Shown: positions 34,801 through 42,935, numbered from the stretch's first letter. The stretch is DNA of 64,000 bases from Clostridia bacterium (GCA_017453045.1 JAFTKX010000056.1:78409-142408); one strand, 5' to 3'. Numbers and translations: made by a program. Notes: a model not told the origin generated them from the sequence alone.

Positions 34801-35339
34801 TTAGAAACTTCGTGGCTCGTTCTAAAGCCGTCGAAGAAGTGAAGGAACGGAACTTTAGATTTTAAAGTTGCAAGGTGAGAAACGAGCGCTAAATCCATAA
34901 CTTCTTGTACGGAGTTAGAAGCGATCATTGCAAAACCGGTTTGACGGCAAGCCATAACGTCTGAGTGGTCGCCGAAAATGTTAAGAGAGTGAGCGGCGAG
35001 AGCTCTTGCGCTTACGTGGAATACGCAAGGGAGAAGTTCGCCCGAGATTTTGTACATGTTAGGAATCATAAGGAGCAAGCCTTGAGAAGCCGTATAAGTT
35101 ACGGTTAAAGCGCCTGCTGAAAGAGATCCGTGAACTGCGCCTGCAGCGCCTGCTTCAGATTGCATTTCTGCAAGTCTTAAAGTTTGACCGAACATATTAG
35201 TTCTGTTTGCAGTTGCCCATTCGTCTGCTACTTCTGCCATAGGAGAAGAGGGAGTGATCGGGTAAATTGCCGCTACTTCTGAGAACGCATATGCAACGTG
35301 GCTGGCAGCGGTATTACCGTCGATAGTCATTACCTTCAT
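31815..35339 (-). CDS. por: Pyruvate:ferredoxin (flavodoxin) oxidoreductase, single-chain
   Basis: 1174 residues, full length, domains in the standard order. The N-terminal domain has the pyruvate-contacting YPITPSSPMAE; a gamma-like domain lies in the middle; two [4Fe-4S] sites follow (CIQCNQCAFVCPHAC and CMGCEVCATVCPTKE). The TPP-binding domain has GDGWAYDIGYGG with VYSNTGGQASKSTP. A further Cys pair (GACAGCGE) serves the third cluster. It oxidises pyruvate to acetyl-CoA, CO2 and reduced ferredoxin in anaerobes. Codon use is more biased than in the neighbours, as expected for a very abundant enzyme. A consensus promoter and GGAGG precede it. Confidence 0.97.
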   Translation of the reverse strand: MKVMTIDGNTAASHVAYAFSEVAAIYPITPSSPMAEVADEWATANRTNMFGQTLRLAEMQSEAGAAGAVHGSLSAGALTVTYTASQGLLLMIPNMYKISGELLPCVFHVSARALAAHSLNIFGDHSDVMACRQTGFAMIASNSVQEVMDLALVSHLATLKSKVPFLHFFDGFRTSHEVSKIEAIDYEDMRKLVDMKDVEDFRARALNPDHPIQKGTAQNSDTYFQNRETANKYYEATPAIVQKMMDKVSALTGRSYHLFDYVGAPDAENVIVVMGSGADAIEETINKMNAEGHKVGVVKVRLYRPFAQKAFIKALPKTVKKIAVLDRTKEPGSLGEPLYLDVCTALMEAGKKKIKVVGGRYGLGSKEFNPSMVYAVYKNLELANPKNHFTVGIYDDLTNTSLDFSTQYNAAPEGTVSCKFYGLGSDGTVGANKNSIKIIGDHTDMYAQGYFFYDSKKSGGITVSHLRFGKTPIQSSYLIDAADFIACSQPSYVTRYDMVSDLKDGGKFLLNCEWNTVDALSKNLPATMKQALAKKNAKLYVIDAIKIAQGIGLGGRTNAIMQAAFFKINPEIMPYTEAEDWMKQYVKKSYGKKGDAVVNMNYSAIDMASSELKEIAVPADWATATDGADPAKVADDEYFKTVVHPILTLKGDKLPASAFNADGSVPTGTTRFEKRGVAVKIPAWHAENCIQCNQCAFVCPHACYRPVLIKEGDERPATFTTKAAIGLKGYEYRMQVSPLDCMGCEVCATVCPTKEDKRAITMVTLESAVADETVNYEFSETVPAVDTSANFKPTTVKGSQFNKPLFEFSGACAGCGETPYIKVITQLFGDRMVVANATGCSSIYGGSSPTCPYTKNAEGKGPAWANSLFEDNAEYGYGFNLAYTQRRAKLADMMRRALELNLRGRVGEAFKLWLDNKKSADITKQVAKTLEIALPSAIKNNKGELKELLKEVEKSLDCVIKKSIWIIGGDGWAYDIGYGGLDHVLAMGEDVNVLVVDTEVYSNTGGQASKSTPTGSVAKFAAGGKRVKKKDLGMMAMSYGYVYVAQCSMGANKQQFLNAIVEAEAYDGPSLLICYAPCINHGIKMSQSQLEGKRAVDAGYWHLYRYNPDKVGTDVNPFTLDSKDPTASYKDFLLGENRYATLKKSQPELAERLFETAEEENTARLNSYKRLANK

Positions 35340-35432
35340 TTGAGTAACCTCCGTGTATAATAATAAATTTTTAATTAGTTAATGATTGCTACCGAATAAA
35401 AATTCCCGTAGAAATCAGGTTAAACCTTATCC

Positions 35433-35461
35433 ATTATAAACTATAAACGTTTTTAAGTCAA
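35433..35461 (-). promoter_or_regulatory. Sigma-A promoter of the oxidoreductase gene
   Basis: Minus strand: TTGACT (35461-35456), a 17-base spacer, TATAAT (35438-35433). The leader is about 85 bases. A small palindrome, AGGTTTAACCT, lies just downstream of the -10, where a repressor could act. Confidence 0.85.
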
Positions 35462-35562
35462 TAGTATTTTTAATTTTTTAGTAAAATTTATAATAAATTT
35501 TATTGTTATAGTGGCGACGAAACTAAAAATATTTCCAAAAAATAAACAGGGGGTAAAAATGC

Positions 35563-35592
35563 TTGTTAAAAAATAAGTTTTTGTGTTATAAT
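35563..35592 (+). promoter_or_regulatory. Promoter of ecfA1, probably giving a leaderless message
   Basis: TTGTTA (35563-35568), an 18-base spacer and TATAAT (35587-35592). Only 7 bases separate the -10 from the ATG at 35600, so transcription should begin at or next to the start codon. No ribosome site is present. Confidence 0.7.
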
Positions 35593-35599
35593 AATCGGT

Positions 35600-36442
35600 A
35601 TGCAGGCAATAGAGTTTAAAAACGTGAGTTTTTCTTATGGGGACGGCGATTCGCGTAAGGAAGTTTTAAAAGATTTTTCACTCACCATAAAAAAAGGCTC
35701 TTTCGTAGCGCTACTTGGTAGAAACGGTAGCGGTAAATCTACTTGCGCCAAACTTATCAACGGGCTTTTAATTCCAACGAGCGGAACGGTTACCGTTTTT
35801 GGTATGGATACCAAAGATAAGAGCAACTTGTTCGAGATAAGAAAGCGCGCGGGTATGGTTTTTCAAAATCCCGACAATCAGCAAATAGCGTCTATCGTTG
35901 AAGACGACGTTGCGTTTGGACCTGAAAATATAGGCGTTCCAAGAAAAGAGATTAAGGAGAGAATAGACTACGCTTTAAGCGTTACGGGTACGGAAGAATT
36001 CCGCCACAGCGAAGTGGCAAGGCTTTCGGGCGGTCAAAAACAAAGGGTGGCGATAGCCGGCGCGATAGCCCTTTTACCCGAAATTTTGATTTTGGACGAA
36101 TCTACTTCAATGCTCGATCCAAAGGGCAGAAAAGAAGTAATGGAAGTCGTTAGAACTTTAAATCGCGAAAAAGGTATGACCGTTATCGACATAACTCACT
36201 ATATGGACGAAGCGGTAGAAGCCGACGAAATTTGTATTATGGATAACGGCGTTATAACCGCGCAAGGAACGCCAAACCAAGTTTTTGCCCAAAAAGAATT
36301 GATAGCGAAATGCGGTCTTGAACTTCCCGTATCTGCAAAAATAGCCGAAAAACTTAAATCGGCGGGGCTACCTTTGCCCGAAGGAATACTGACAAAGGAG
36401 GCTCTTTCGGATAAGTTATGCGAATTGTTGCGGAAAATTTAA
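35600..36442 (+). CDS. ecfA1: ECF transporter energy-coupling ATPase EcfA1
   Basis: 280 residues. ABC ATPase with Walker A GRNGSGKST near residue 39, Q-loop MVFQNPDNQQIA, the signature LSGGQKQRVAIAG, and Walker B ILILDESTSML. The Glu after Walker B is present. It pairs with EcfA2 to drive vitamin or metal uptake through EcfT and interchangeable S components. The 3' end overlaps ecfA2 by 25 bases. In Bacillota this block usually follows rplQ; here it follows the divergent oxidoreductase gene and has its own promoter. Confidence 0.93.
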   Translation: MQAIEFKNVSFSYGDGDSRKEVLKDFSLTIKKGSFVALLGRNGSGKSTCAKLINGLLIPTSGTVTVFGMDTKDKSNLFEIRKRAGMVFQNPDNQQIASIVEDDVAFGPENIGVPRKEIKERIDYALSVTGTEEFRHSEVARLSGGQKQRVAIAGAIALLPEILILDESTSMLDPKGRKEVMEVVRTLNREKGMTVIDITHYMDEAVEADEICIMDNGVITAQGTPNQVFAQKELIAKCGLELPVSAKIAEKLKSAGLPLPEGILTKEALSDKLCELLRKI

Positions 36443-37290
36443 GTTTTACTTACAATAAAAAAAGCAAGTTTAAAGTCGACGCGTTAGCAGGCGTTACGTT
36501 AACCATAGAAGAAGACAGTTTCTTTGGTATAATAGGACACACGGGTAGCGGAAAATCGACTTTTATTCAGCATTTAAACGGGCTTATTCCCGTAGAAAAA
36601 GGCTCGCTTACCGTTGGTGATATAAACCTTGCGGATAAGTCTAAAATCGTAAAAAAGAGATATAAAGAACTTCGTTCAAAGGTCGGTATGGTTTTTCAAT
36701 ATCCCGAATACCAACTCTTTGCCGAAACCGTTTACGAAGACGTTGCATTTGGCTTTAGAAATTTCTTTCCAGACGCAAGTAAGGAAGAAGAAAAGAAAGC
36801 CGTTTTTCAAACACTCGCGCTTATGGGGCTTGGGGCTGAATATATCAATCAATCTCCGCTCGATTTGTCAGGCGGACAAAAGCGTAGGGTAGCGATAGCG
36901 GGTGTTTTAGTTACCAAACCCGAAATTTTGGTGTTAGACGAGCCTGTCGCAGGGCTTGACCCCGTAGGTAAAAACGAACTTATGAAAACGCTTCGCGTTT
37001 TGCTCGATAACGGCGTTGTAAAAACGGTAATCGTCGTTTCTCACGATATGGACGAAGTGTGCGAAAATTGCGATAGCGTAGCCGTTTTTTCGGAAGGACG
37101 AGTAGTTTTATCGGGTAGTCCGAAAGAAGTTTTTAAAAATTCCAAAGAGATGAGCGAACTTCGCTTGGGAGTTCCCGTAACGGGATATTTAAAAGACGAA
37201 CTGTCAAAAATGGGCGTTGAAATAGACGTCGATTTTACAAGGGACGACTTTGTAGAAAAAGTAGTAGAATATTATAAAAATATCAAATAA
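36418..37290 (+). CDS. ecfA2: ECF transporter energy-coupling ATPase EcfA2
   Basis: 290 residues. Walker A GHTGSGKST near 40, Q-loop MVFQYPEYQLFAETVYEDV (the YPEYQLF form marks EcfA2), signature LSGGQKRRVAIAG, Walker B ILVLDEPVAGLDP and the switch His in VVSHDMDEV. It starts inside the ecfA1 end, with GGAGG of that gene as ribosome site. Confidence 0.93.
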   Translation: MRIVAENLSFTYNKKSKFKVDALAGVTLTIEEDSFFGIIGHTGSGKSTFIQHLNGLIPVEKGSLTVGDINLADKSKIVKKRYKELRSKVGMVFQYPEYQLFAETVYEDVAFGFRNFFPDASKEEEKKAVFQTLALMGLGAEYINQSPLDLSGGQKRRVAIAGVLVTKPEILVLDEPVAGLDPVGKNELMKTLRVLLDNGVVKTVIVVSHDMDEVCENCDSVAVFSEGRVVLSGSPKEVFKNSKEMSELRLGVPVTGYLKDELSKMGVEIDVDFTRDDFVEKVVEYYKNIK

Positions 37291-37301
37291 ACGACCTATA
37301 G
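37288..37301. repeat. Boundary motif variant at the ecfA2 stop
   Basis: TAAACGACCTATAG; the first three bases are the stop codon. It differs by one base from the motif copy at 53618-53633 read in reverse. Confidence 0.45.
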
Positions 37302-37345
37302 CCCCATTTTTAAGTGGCTATATAATAAAGCCTAAGGAAAAGAAT

Positions 37346-38182
37346 ATGCTTTCAGAAGTAACTTTTGGACAGTATTATCCGTCAAAGTCTTTCGTTCATA
37401 GGTTAGACCCAAGGGTTAAAATACTGCTTTTAATTGCATATATAGTAATGATTTTCACAGCCCAAAATTTTCTTGGGCTTATTGCGTCGTTACTCTTTTT
37501 AAGCCTGACTATAATTTTTTCGGGCGTGCCGATAGGCTCGGTGTTAAAAAGCATAAAAGCAATTTTGTTTTTAGTAATTTTTACCGCCATACTTAATATT
37601 TTGTTTTATTCGCCGAAACAAGGCGATACTCATTTGTTTTGGGTTGTTTACGTCGAAGGTTTAATTTCGGCAGGGTTTTTAGCCCTTAGACTTATTTCGC
37701 TCGTTATGGGCAGTTCGATTTTGACCTTAACTACGACGCCCGTGAGTTTAACCGACGGTATAGAAAGTTTACTTTCGCCTTTAAAACTCGTTAAATTTCC
37801 CGTACACGATTTGGCTCTTATAATGTCGATTGCGCTCCGCTCAATTCCAACCTTAGCAAATGAAACGGAAAGAATAATAAACGCTCAAAAGGCAAGGGGA
37901 GCGGACTTTGATAGCGGTAATATAATAAAGAAAGCAAAGGCTTTAGTGCCCGTTTTAATTCCGCTACTTATAAGCGCGTTCCGTCGTGGCGACGAACTTG
38001 GCGACGCTATGGACGCAAGGTGTTATTCGGGAAGTAAAGTTAGAACTAAATACAAAAAACTTACTTTGTCGGTAAGAGATTTGATTGCTTTTTTAGTAAC
38101 CGTAGTTGCTTTTGCAGGCGTAATTTTACTTAATATTTACGAGTTAAACGTGTTGGCTTATTTTGCTAAAATATGGGGATAA
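37346..38182 (+). CDS. ecfT: ECF transporter transmembrane component EcfT
   Basis: 278 residues with about five or six membrane helices. The N-terminal KSFVHRLDPRVKILL is the usual EcfT opening. The coupling helices carry the two Ala-Arg-Gly type motifs: INAQKARGADFDSG and AMDARCYSG, which dock the two ATPases. The ribosome site AAGGAAAAG precedes the ATG. No S component is in the window. Confidence 0.92.
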   Translation: MLSEVTFGQYYPSKSFVHRLDPRVKILLLIAYIVMIFTAQNFLGLIASLLFLSLTIIFSGVPIGSVLKSIKAILFLVIFTAILNILFYSPKQGDTHLFWVVYVEGLISAGFLALRLISLVMGSSILTLTTTPVSLTDGIESLLSPLKLVKFPVHDLALIMSIALRSIPTLANETERIINAQKARGADFDSGNIIKKAKALVPVLIPLLISAFRRGDELGDAMDARCYSGSKVRTKYKKLTLSVRDLIAFLVTVVAFAGVILLNIYELNVLAYFAKIWG

Positions 38183-38191
38183 TCGACTTAT
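38180..38191. repeat. Boundary motif between ecfT and truA
   Basis: TAATCGACTTAT; begins with the ecfT stop codon and ends at the truA ATG (38192), so the whole intergenic space is the motif. Confidence 0.6.
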
Positions 38192-38926
38192 ATGCGTATT
38201 TTTATAAAAATTGAGTATGACGGAACTAATTACTGCGGTTGGCAAATTCAACCGAACGGAATTAGCGTACAGCAAAAAATTGAAAACGCGGTTTTGCTCC
38301 TTACGGGCGAGAACGTTTCGGTCGTGGGTAGCGGAAGAACGGACAGCGGTGTTCACGCTCTTGGACAAGTTGCGCATTTTGATACCGAAAGCAATATTCC
38401 TCCGTCAAGATTTTCGTCTGCGCTCAATCAGTTTTTGCCCGACGATATAAAGGTGATGGAAAGTTATCAAGTCGATAGCGATATGCACGCGAGATTTTCC
38501 GCAAAGCACAAGACTTATCAGTATAGAATTTATATTTCAAAGCATCCTCGTCCGCTTATGGATAGATATTCGGCAAGGGTAGAATTTCCGCTCGATATAT
38601 CGGCAATGCAAAAGGCGAGCCAAAAGTTTGTTGGAAAACACGATTTCGCATGTTTTTTGGCGTCGGGTTCGGAAGTTAAGGACACGGTGCGAGAAATTTA
38701 TTTTTCAAAGGTTGAAAAAATAGGCGAAGAAATACTTTTTACCGTATGCGGAAACGGATTTTTATATAATATGGTGCGCATAATGGCGGGAACGCTCGTT
38801 AAAGTAGGCGCAGGGAAATTGTCCCCCGACGATATTGATCAAATTTTAATTTCGGGAGATAGAAAAAAGGCGGGAATTACGATGCAAGCGCAAGGCTTGA
38901 CTCTCGTTAGTGTAGATTACGAATAA
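38192..38926 (+). CDS. truA: tRNA pseudouridine synthase A
   Basis: 244 residues. It makes pseudouridine at positions 38-40 of tRNA. The N-terminal EYDGTNYCGWQIQPN and the catalytic Asp in GSGRTDSGVHALGQVAH (about residue 52) are intact, and FLYNMVRIMAGTLVKVGAG is the C-terminal signature. Last gene of the ecfA1-ecfA2-ecfT-truA run, as in other Bacillota. Confidence 0.95.
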   Translation: MRIFIKIEYDGTNYCGWQIQPNGISVQQKIENAVLLLTGENVSVVGSGRTDSGVHALGQVAHFDTESNIPPSRFSSALNQFLPDDIKVMESYQVDSDMHARFSAKHKTYQYRIYISKHPRPLMDRYSARVEFPLDISAMQKASQKFVGKHDFACFLASGSEVKDTVREIYFSKVEKIGEEILFTVCGNGFLYNMVRIMAGTLVKVGAGKLSPDDIDQILISGDRKKAGITMQAQGLTLVSVDYE

Positions 38927-38977
38927 CCTCGCGCGGACGAATTATATAATAAAATTTAAAAAAGCGTGGAAAAACGC

Positions 38978-39006
38978 TTGACAAACCGTTTGTAATTTAA
39001 TAAAAT
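38978..39006 (+). promoter_or_regulatory. Sigma-A promoter of rplM-rpsI
   Basis: TTGACA (38978-38983), a 17-base spacer and TAAAAT (39001-39006). Transcription should begin near 39013, about 96 bases before rplM. Confidence 0.85.
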
Positions 39007-39012
39007 ATTTTG

Positions 39013-39075
39013 GCGATTATAAGGAAACGTACGCTTGACGAACTAGCCCCTCAATACAGCGACGAAACCTTTATA
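39013..39075 (+). ncRNA. Ribosomal protein L13 leader (candidate)
   Basis: The 5' leader between this promoter and rplM holds AAGGAAACGT, GCTTGACGAACTAGCCCC and TCAATACAGCG, with short closing pairs AAGG/CCTT and CGCT/AGCG. The sequence and position match my memory of the Firmicutes L13 leader, an autoregulatory element bound by L13. Structure not computed. Confidence 0.55.
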
Positions 39076-39108
39076 TAAATTATTTAAATAAAAATTTGGA
39101 GAATTATC

Positions 39109-39543
39109 ATGAAGAGTTTTATGGCTAAGAGCCACGAAGTAAAAAGAGAATGGTTCGTAGTTGACGCTTCTGGGATGACTCTTGGTAGACTTGCATCTCA
39201 AGTTGCTACCGTTTTAAGAGGTAAGCATAAGCCTACTTTCACCCCAAACGTTGACACAGGCGATTTCGTTATAGTATTAAACAGCGACAAGGTAGTTTTA
39301 ACTGGTAAGAAACTTGAACAAAAGATGTACACTTATCACACCGGTTATATCGGCGGACTTAAGCAAACCCCATACAAAGATATGATGGCTAAAAAGTCTG
39401 ACGTAGTTGTTTACGAAGCAATCAAAGGTATGCTTCCAAAGAACAGCCTTGGCAGACAAATGTTAACTAAACTTAGAGTATACAAAGGCGCTGAGCACAA
39501 TCATCAAGCTCAACAACCTAAAGTATTAGAACTCAGCAAGTAA
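39109..39543 (+). CDS. rplM: 50S ribosomal protein L13
   Basis: 144 residues. The core [30 protein letters not shown] and the segment [21 protein letters not shown] are the L13 signatures. Strong codon bias. GGAG lies 9 bases before the ATG. It is in the usual pair with rpsI, 18 bases apart. Confidence 0.97.
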   Translation: MKSFMAKSHEVKREWFVVDASGMTLGRLASQVATVLRGKHKPTFTPNVDTGDFVIVLNSDKVVLTGKKLEQKMYTYHTGYIGGLKQTPYKDMMAKKSDVVVYEAIKGMLPKNSLGRQMLTKLRVYKGAEHNHQAQQPKVLELSK

Positions 39544-39561
39544 TCGGAGGAATAGAGTATT

Positions 39562-39975
39562 ATGGCAAAAGTATCTGTTAAAAAGAAACTTCAATACTGG
39601 GGAACTGGTAGAAGAAAGAGCGCTGTTGCACGTGTAAGACTTATCCCCGGTGGCAACGGAGCAATCACTATCAACGATAGAAGTATCGACGAATATTGCG
39701 ATCTCGACACTTTAAAACTTATTATCCGTCAACCACTTGTTCTCACCGAAACTGAAAGCAAGTATGACGTATTCGTAAACGTTAAGGGCGGTGGTTTCAC
39801 CGGTCAAGCAGGCGCAATCCGTCACGGTATTGCAAGAGCGCTTATCGTTGCAGAACCTGAACTTCGTTCGGCTCTTAAGGCTGCTGGATATCTTACGAGA
39901 GATCCAAGAATGAAGGAAAGAAAGAAGTACGGCTTAAAGAAAGCAAGACGTGCTCCACAATTCTCAAAGAGATAA
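39562..39975 (+). CDS. rpsI: 30S ribosomal protein S9
   Basis: 137 residues. [17 protein letters not shown] near the start and the end [11 protein letters not shown], which reaches the ribosomal P site, are the family hallmarks. Ribosome site CGGAGGAAT. It is followed by a strong terminator. Confidence 0.97.
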   Translation: MAKVSVKKKLQYWGTGRRKSAVARVRLIPGGNGAITINDRSIDEYCDLDTLKLIIRQPLVLTETESKYDVFVNVKGGGFTGQAGAIRHGIARALIVAEPELRSALKAAGYLTRDPRMKERKKYGLKKARRAPQFSKR

Positions 39976-39996
39976 TTTCATATTATTTCAAAACTT

Positions 39997-40028
39997 ACAG
40001 CGACTGTTTTTTCAGTCGCTGTTTTTTT
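39997..40028 (+). terminator. Terminator of rplM-rpsI
   Basis: ACAGCGACTG / CAGTCGCTGT, 10-bp perfect stem over six T, followed by a run of seven T. Confidence 0.9.
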
Positions 40029-40190
40029 GTCTTTACCACGTTCGCTGGAAAAAGTTATTTGCTACGCAATATTAGTTTTTTATAGGTTAAAGCGAATTTA
40101 ATTGTTAATGAGCCGTAAAGCGATTGTTTTTTTGTTGCTTTTCGGCTTTTTTGTGCTATAATAAGGTAAAAATTGAAATTAGGGGGTAAT

Positions 40191-40793
40191 ATGGCAAATT
40201 TAATAGTAATATGCGGACCGCAAGCGGTAGGTAAAATGACCGTTGCGGAAAGCGTAAGAGATAAACTTAAATATAATCTAATGATAAATCACGACAGTAT
40301 TGAAGTTTCGGACAAAATCTTTGGCTTTGCTACCCCTGCGCAAAAAGAGTTTAATGCAATTTTTAGAGAAAAAGCCTTTGAAATAGCGATAAAACATAAC
40401 GTTGATTTATTATTTACTTACGTTTGCGCGTTCGACGTTCCAAAAGAACGCGAATATTTAACAAAACTTGCTAACGCGTTTGAAAATAGCGGTGGAAATT
40501 TCTATTTTGTTGAACTCTACGCCGATATTGAAACCCGACTTGCAAGAAACGAAACGCAACACCGTTTGGACAGAAAACCGTCTAAGAAAAACGTAGAGTG
40601 GAGTAAGGCAAATCTTTTAAAGGATGCCCAAAGGTATAGGCTCAATTCATTACCCGACGAGACTTGGTTTGCAAATCATCTTAAAATTGACAATACAAAA
40701 TTAAGCCCAAACGAAGTTGCGGATATTATTATCACTACTTTCAAACTCGTTGCAAACGATAAAAAAGAGAGTGAATATCGTTTTGGAGAATAA
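40191..40793 (+). CDS. P-loop kinase-like protein
   Basis: 200 residues from ATG 40191 (AGGGGGTAAT just upstream; a TATAAT at 40157 provides the -10). The N-terminal P-loop CGPQAVGKMTVAE begins at about residue 7. A lid-like region with several Arg (LARNETQHRLDRKPSKK) suits a nucleotide or small-molecule kinase of the AAA_33 / shikimate-kinase-like group. Related proteins include antibiotic phosphotransferases, but there is no motif specific enough to call that. It pairs with the GNAT gene 18 bases downstream. Confidence 0.75.
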   Translation: MANLIVICGPQAVGKMTVAESVRDKLKYNLMINHDSIEVSDKIFGFATPAQKEFNAIFREKAFEIAIKHNVDLLFTYVCAFDVPKEREYLTKLANAFENSGGNFYFVELYADIETRLARNETQHRLDRKPSKKNVEWSKANLLKDAQRYRLNSLPDETWFANHLKIDNTKLSPNEVADIIITTFKLVANDKKESEYRFGE

Positions 40794-40811
40794 AGTTTTG
40801 AGGGAGGATTT

Positions 40812-41420
40812 ATGAACGCTGAGTTTAAAATAGACGGAAAAATAATAGAAACGGAAAGACTTATACTTCGCCCCTTTAGACAGAGTGATTTAGAAGACTT
40901 TTATAACTATGCTAAAGTTGACGGCGTGGGAGAAATGGCAGGGTGGCGACATCACGAAAATAGGCAAAAAACGCAACAAATTTTGGATAATTTTATAAAT
41001 GAAGATAAAACTTTTGCTATTTTTTATAAAAAAGACGGTAAACTAATAGGCTCGCTTGGCGTGGAAAAATATGGAAAGGAAGAAGTTTTAAGCGAGTTTT
41101 TCGACTATCAAGGCAGAGAAATCGGCTACGTTTTATCTAAAGATTACTGGGGAAAGGGTATTATGCCCGAAGCCGTAACTGCAGTAATAAACTATCTTTT
41201 TAACGAGCAAAATTTAGACTTTTTACTTTGCGGTTATTATGATTTTAACGTTCAGTCAAAAAGAGTGCAAGAAAAGTGCGGGTTTAAACCGTATAGGAAA
41301 CTCGTTATGGATACAAGGCTCGGTACTAAAGAGCAGGGTACTTTAAATTTGCTTGCAAACCCAAATAAAAATATTACTTTCAAATTTTCTCATCCCGAAA
41401 CCTTAATTTACGGTAATTAA
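40812..41420 (+). CDS. GNAT N-acetyltransferase (RimJ/RimL type)
   Basis: 202 residues. The start IETERLILRPFRQSDLEDFYNYA is the classic RimJ/RimL opening. The acetyl-CoA site is IGYVLSKDYWGKGIMPEAV, with NVQSKRVQEKCGFKPY as the closing helix-strand. It acetylates an amine, perhaps a protein N terminus or a small molecule. Strong AGGGAGGATTT ribosome site. Probably in one message with the upstream kinase. Confidence 0.85.
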   Translation: MNAEFKIDGKIIETERLILRPFRQSDLEDFYNYAKVDGVGEMAGWRHHENRQKTQQILDNFINEDKTFAIFYKKDGKLIGSLGVEKYGKEEVLSEFFDYQGREIGYVLSKDYWGKGIMPEAVTAVINYLFNEQNLDFLLCGYYDFNVQSKRVQEKCGFKPYRKLVMDTRLGTKEQGTLNLLANPNKNITFKFSHPETLIYGN

Positions 41421-41443
41421 ACAAGAAAATGCAAAATTCTACT

Positions 41444-41478
41444 AACGGTAGAGTAAAATCTCTCCAAACTCAACCGTT
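41444..41478 (+). terminator. Hairpin after the GNAT gene
   Basis: AACGGTAGAGT / ACTCAACCGTT, 10 pairs with one A-A mismatch, followed 11 bases later by TTTTTT. Likely terminator. Confidence 0.55.
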
Positions 41479-41531
41479 GGTGCGTGGTTTTTTAAGATAA
41501 ATTCGGCTATAATGAAAGCAGGAGGTGGCAA

Positions 41532-42146
41532 ATGGACCAAATAAAAATAGGCAAATTTATTGCCGAAAGAAGAAAAGCCGAAAATTTAACGCAAAATCGG
41601 CTGGCTGAAATTTTAGGCGTAACAGATAGGGCGGTTTCTAAATGGGAAAACGGTAGGTCTATGCCCGATTCGTCCATTATGCTTGAATTATGCCAAATTT
41701 TAAAAATATCGGTTACCGAACTACTTAAAGGAGAGAAAATTTCAATGAAAGAAAGAGACGAAAAATTAGAACAAACCCTACTTGAAACTATAAAACAAAA
41801 AGAAGACGCGGACAAAAGACTACTTACCATAGAGATTGTTTTGGGTGTAACGCTTGTATGTATAATGCTTGCAGTATGTATGATTGCCGCGTACGCTCAA
41901 ATAGAAGACTGGCTTAGAATAACGCTTATTATAATAGCAATCGCGCCGATTTTAATAGCAACGCCGTTTATGATAAAAATTGAACAAACGGCAGGTTATT
42001 ATCATTGCGAAAAATGTGGTCATAAATACGTGCCTAAATATAAAAGCGTGTTTATGGCTATGCATATGGGTAGAACTCGGTATATGAAATGCCCTAAATG
42101 CGAAAAACGCTCTTGGCAAAAGAAAGTCGTTTCAAAAGAAGATTGA
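41532..42146 (+). CDS. XRE regulator with membrane helices and C-terminal zinc ribbon
   Basis: 204 residues in three parts. Residues 1-70 are a helix-turn-helix (KIGKFIAERRKAENLTQNRLAEILGVTDRAVSKWENGRSMPD). Two membrane helices follow at about 98-120 and 128-147. A zinc ribbon (YHCEKCGHKYVP, then MKCPKCEKRSW) ends the protein. Such membrane-bound XRE proteins are common in Clostridia near exporters and stress genes; the target is unknown. It has its own -10 (TATAAT 41508-41513), AGGAGGTGG ribosome site and terminator. Confidence 0.85.
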   Translation: MDQIKIGKFIAERRKAENLTQNRLAEILGVTDRAVSKWENGRSMPDSSIMLELCQILKISVTELLKGEKISMKERDEKLEQTLLETIKQKEDADKRLLTIEIVLGVTLVCIMLAVCMIAAYAQIEDWLRITLIIIAIAPILIATPFMIKIEQTAGYYHCEKCGHKYVPKYKSVFMAMHMGRTRYMKCPKCEKRSWQKKVVSKED

Positions 42147-42150
42147 TTAA

Positions 42151-42193
42151 AAAGGCTCGAGTAAAATCTTTGAGATTTTGATCGAGCCTTTAT
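42151..42193 (+). terminator. Terminator of the XRE membrane regulator
   Basis: AAAGGCTCGA / TCGAGCCTTT with an inner AAAATCT / AGATTTT helix, then ATTTG. Confidence 0.8.
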
Positions 42194-42213
42194 TTGTAAA
42201 TATCAGTTTTTTA

Positions 42214-42242
42214 TTGCAAAGTAGTCGCGTTTAGTGTATAAT
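42214..42242 (+). promoter_or_regulatory. Promoter of the phosphoesterase gene, probably leaderless
   Basis: TTGCAA (42214-42219), a 17-base spacer and TATAAT (42237-42242), with only 6 bases to the ATG at 42249. No ribosome site lies between. Transcription should start at or beside the first codon. Confidence 0.7.
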
Positions 42243-42248
42243 AAAAGC

Positions 42249-42935
42249 ATGAGATATGCAATAATTACAGACGTGCACGCAAACGTGTTCGCGCTCAAGG
42301 CTGTTTTAAAAGAGATTGACGAGTTAAACGTAGACAAAATAATTTGCCTTGGCGATATAGTAGGCGGTGGCGCATACCCCGACGAAACGGTACAACTTAT
42401 TAAAAAGAGAAAAGATATTCTTTGCGTAAAAGGCAATCACGATATGTTTGCCACTTTAGATTTGAAAAAGTTACCGCCCGTGGACTCGCGAATAAAAATG
42501 TTCGCTTGGCAACAAAAAGTTTTAACAAAATCGGCAAAGGCTTTTTTAGAAAGTTTGCCACTCGTTTTAACTTTTGAAGATTGCGGTAAAAAAATCGTCG
42601 CTTTTCACTATCCAAAAAACGAAAGGGGTAGATTTAAAGATTTAATCTATCTTCCGTCTGACGACGAGGTAAGACAACTTTTCAAAGGTTTAGACGGAGA
42701 TATTTTCCTTTTTGGGCACGAACATACAGGCTCTTTAACCGAACTTGACGGCAAATATTATCTCAATTTCGGAACTTTGGGAAATATGCTCGAAAAGGAT
42801 TCCGCGCATTACGGAATTTTAGACGTAAGCGAAGAAAAGGTCGCCTATAAGTCGATTATCGCCCATTATGACGATAGTTTACCTCGCAGAAGAAAGGAGG
42901 AGATATACTCTCTTTTAGGGATAGAAATAAAATAA
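42249..42935 (+). CDS. Calcineurin-type metallophosphoesterase (YfcE/MJ0936-like)
   Basis: 228 residues from ATG 42249; the GTG five codons upstream lies on the -10 and is rejected. Metal motifs in order: TDVHANVFA (DxH), CLGDIVGGG (GD), VKGNHDMFA (GNHD), a His in FHYPKNE, and FGHEHTGS (GHxH). It hydrolyses phosphodiesters; substrate unknown. Its ribosome-site-free start and close promoter suggest a leaderless message. A boundary-motif copy lies in its coding region (42844-42860). Confidence 0.85.
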   Translation: MRYAIITDVHANVFALKAVLKEIDELNVDKIICLGDIVGGGAYPDETVQLIKKRKDILCVKGNHDMFATLDLKKLPPVDSRIKMFAWQQKVLTKSAKAFLESLPLVLTFEDCGKKIVAFHYPKNERGRFKDLIYLPSDDEVRQLFKGLDGDIFLFGHEHTGSLTELDGKYYLNFGTLGNMLEKDSAHYGILDVSEEKVAYKSIIAHYDDSLPRRRKEEIYSLLGIEIK

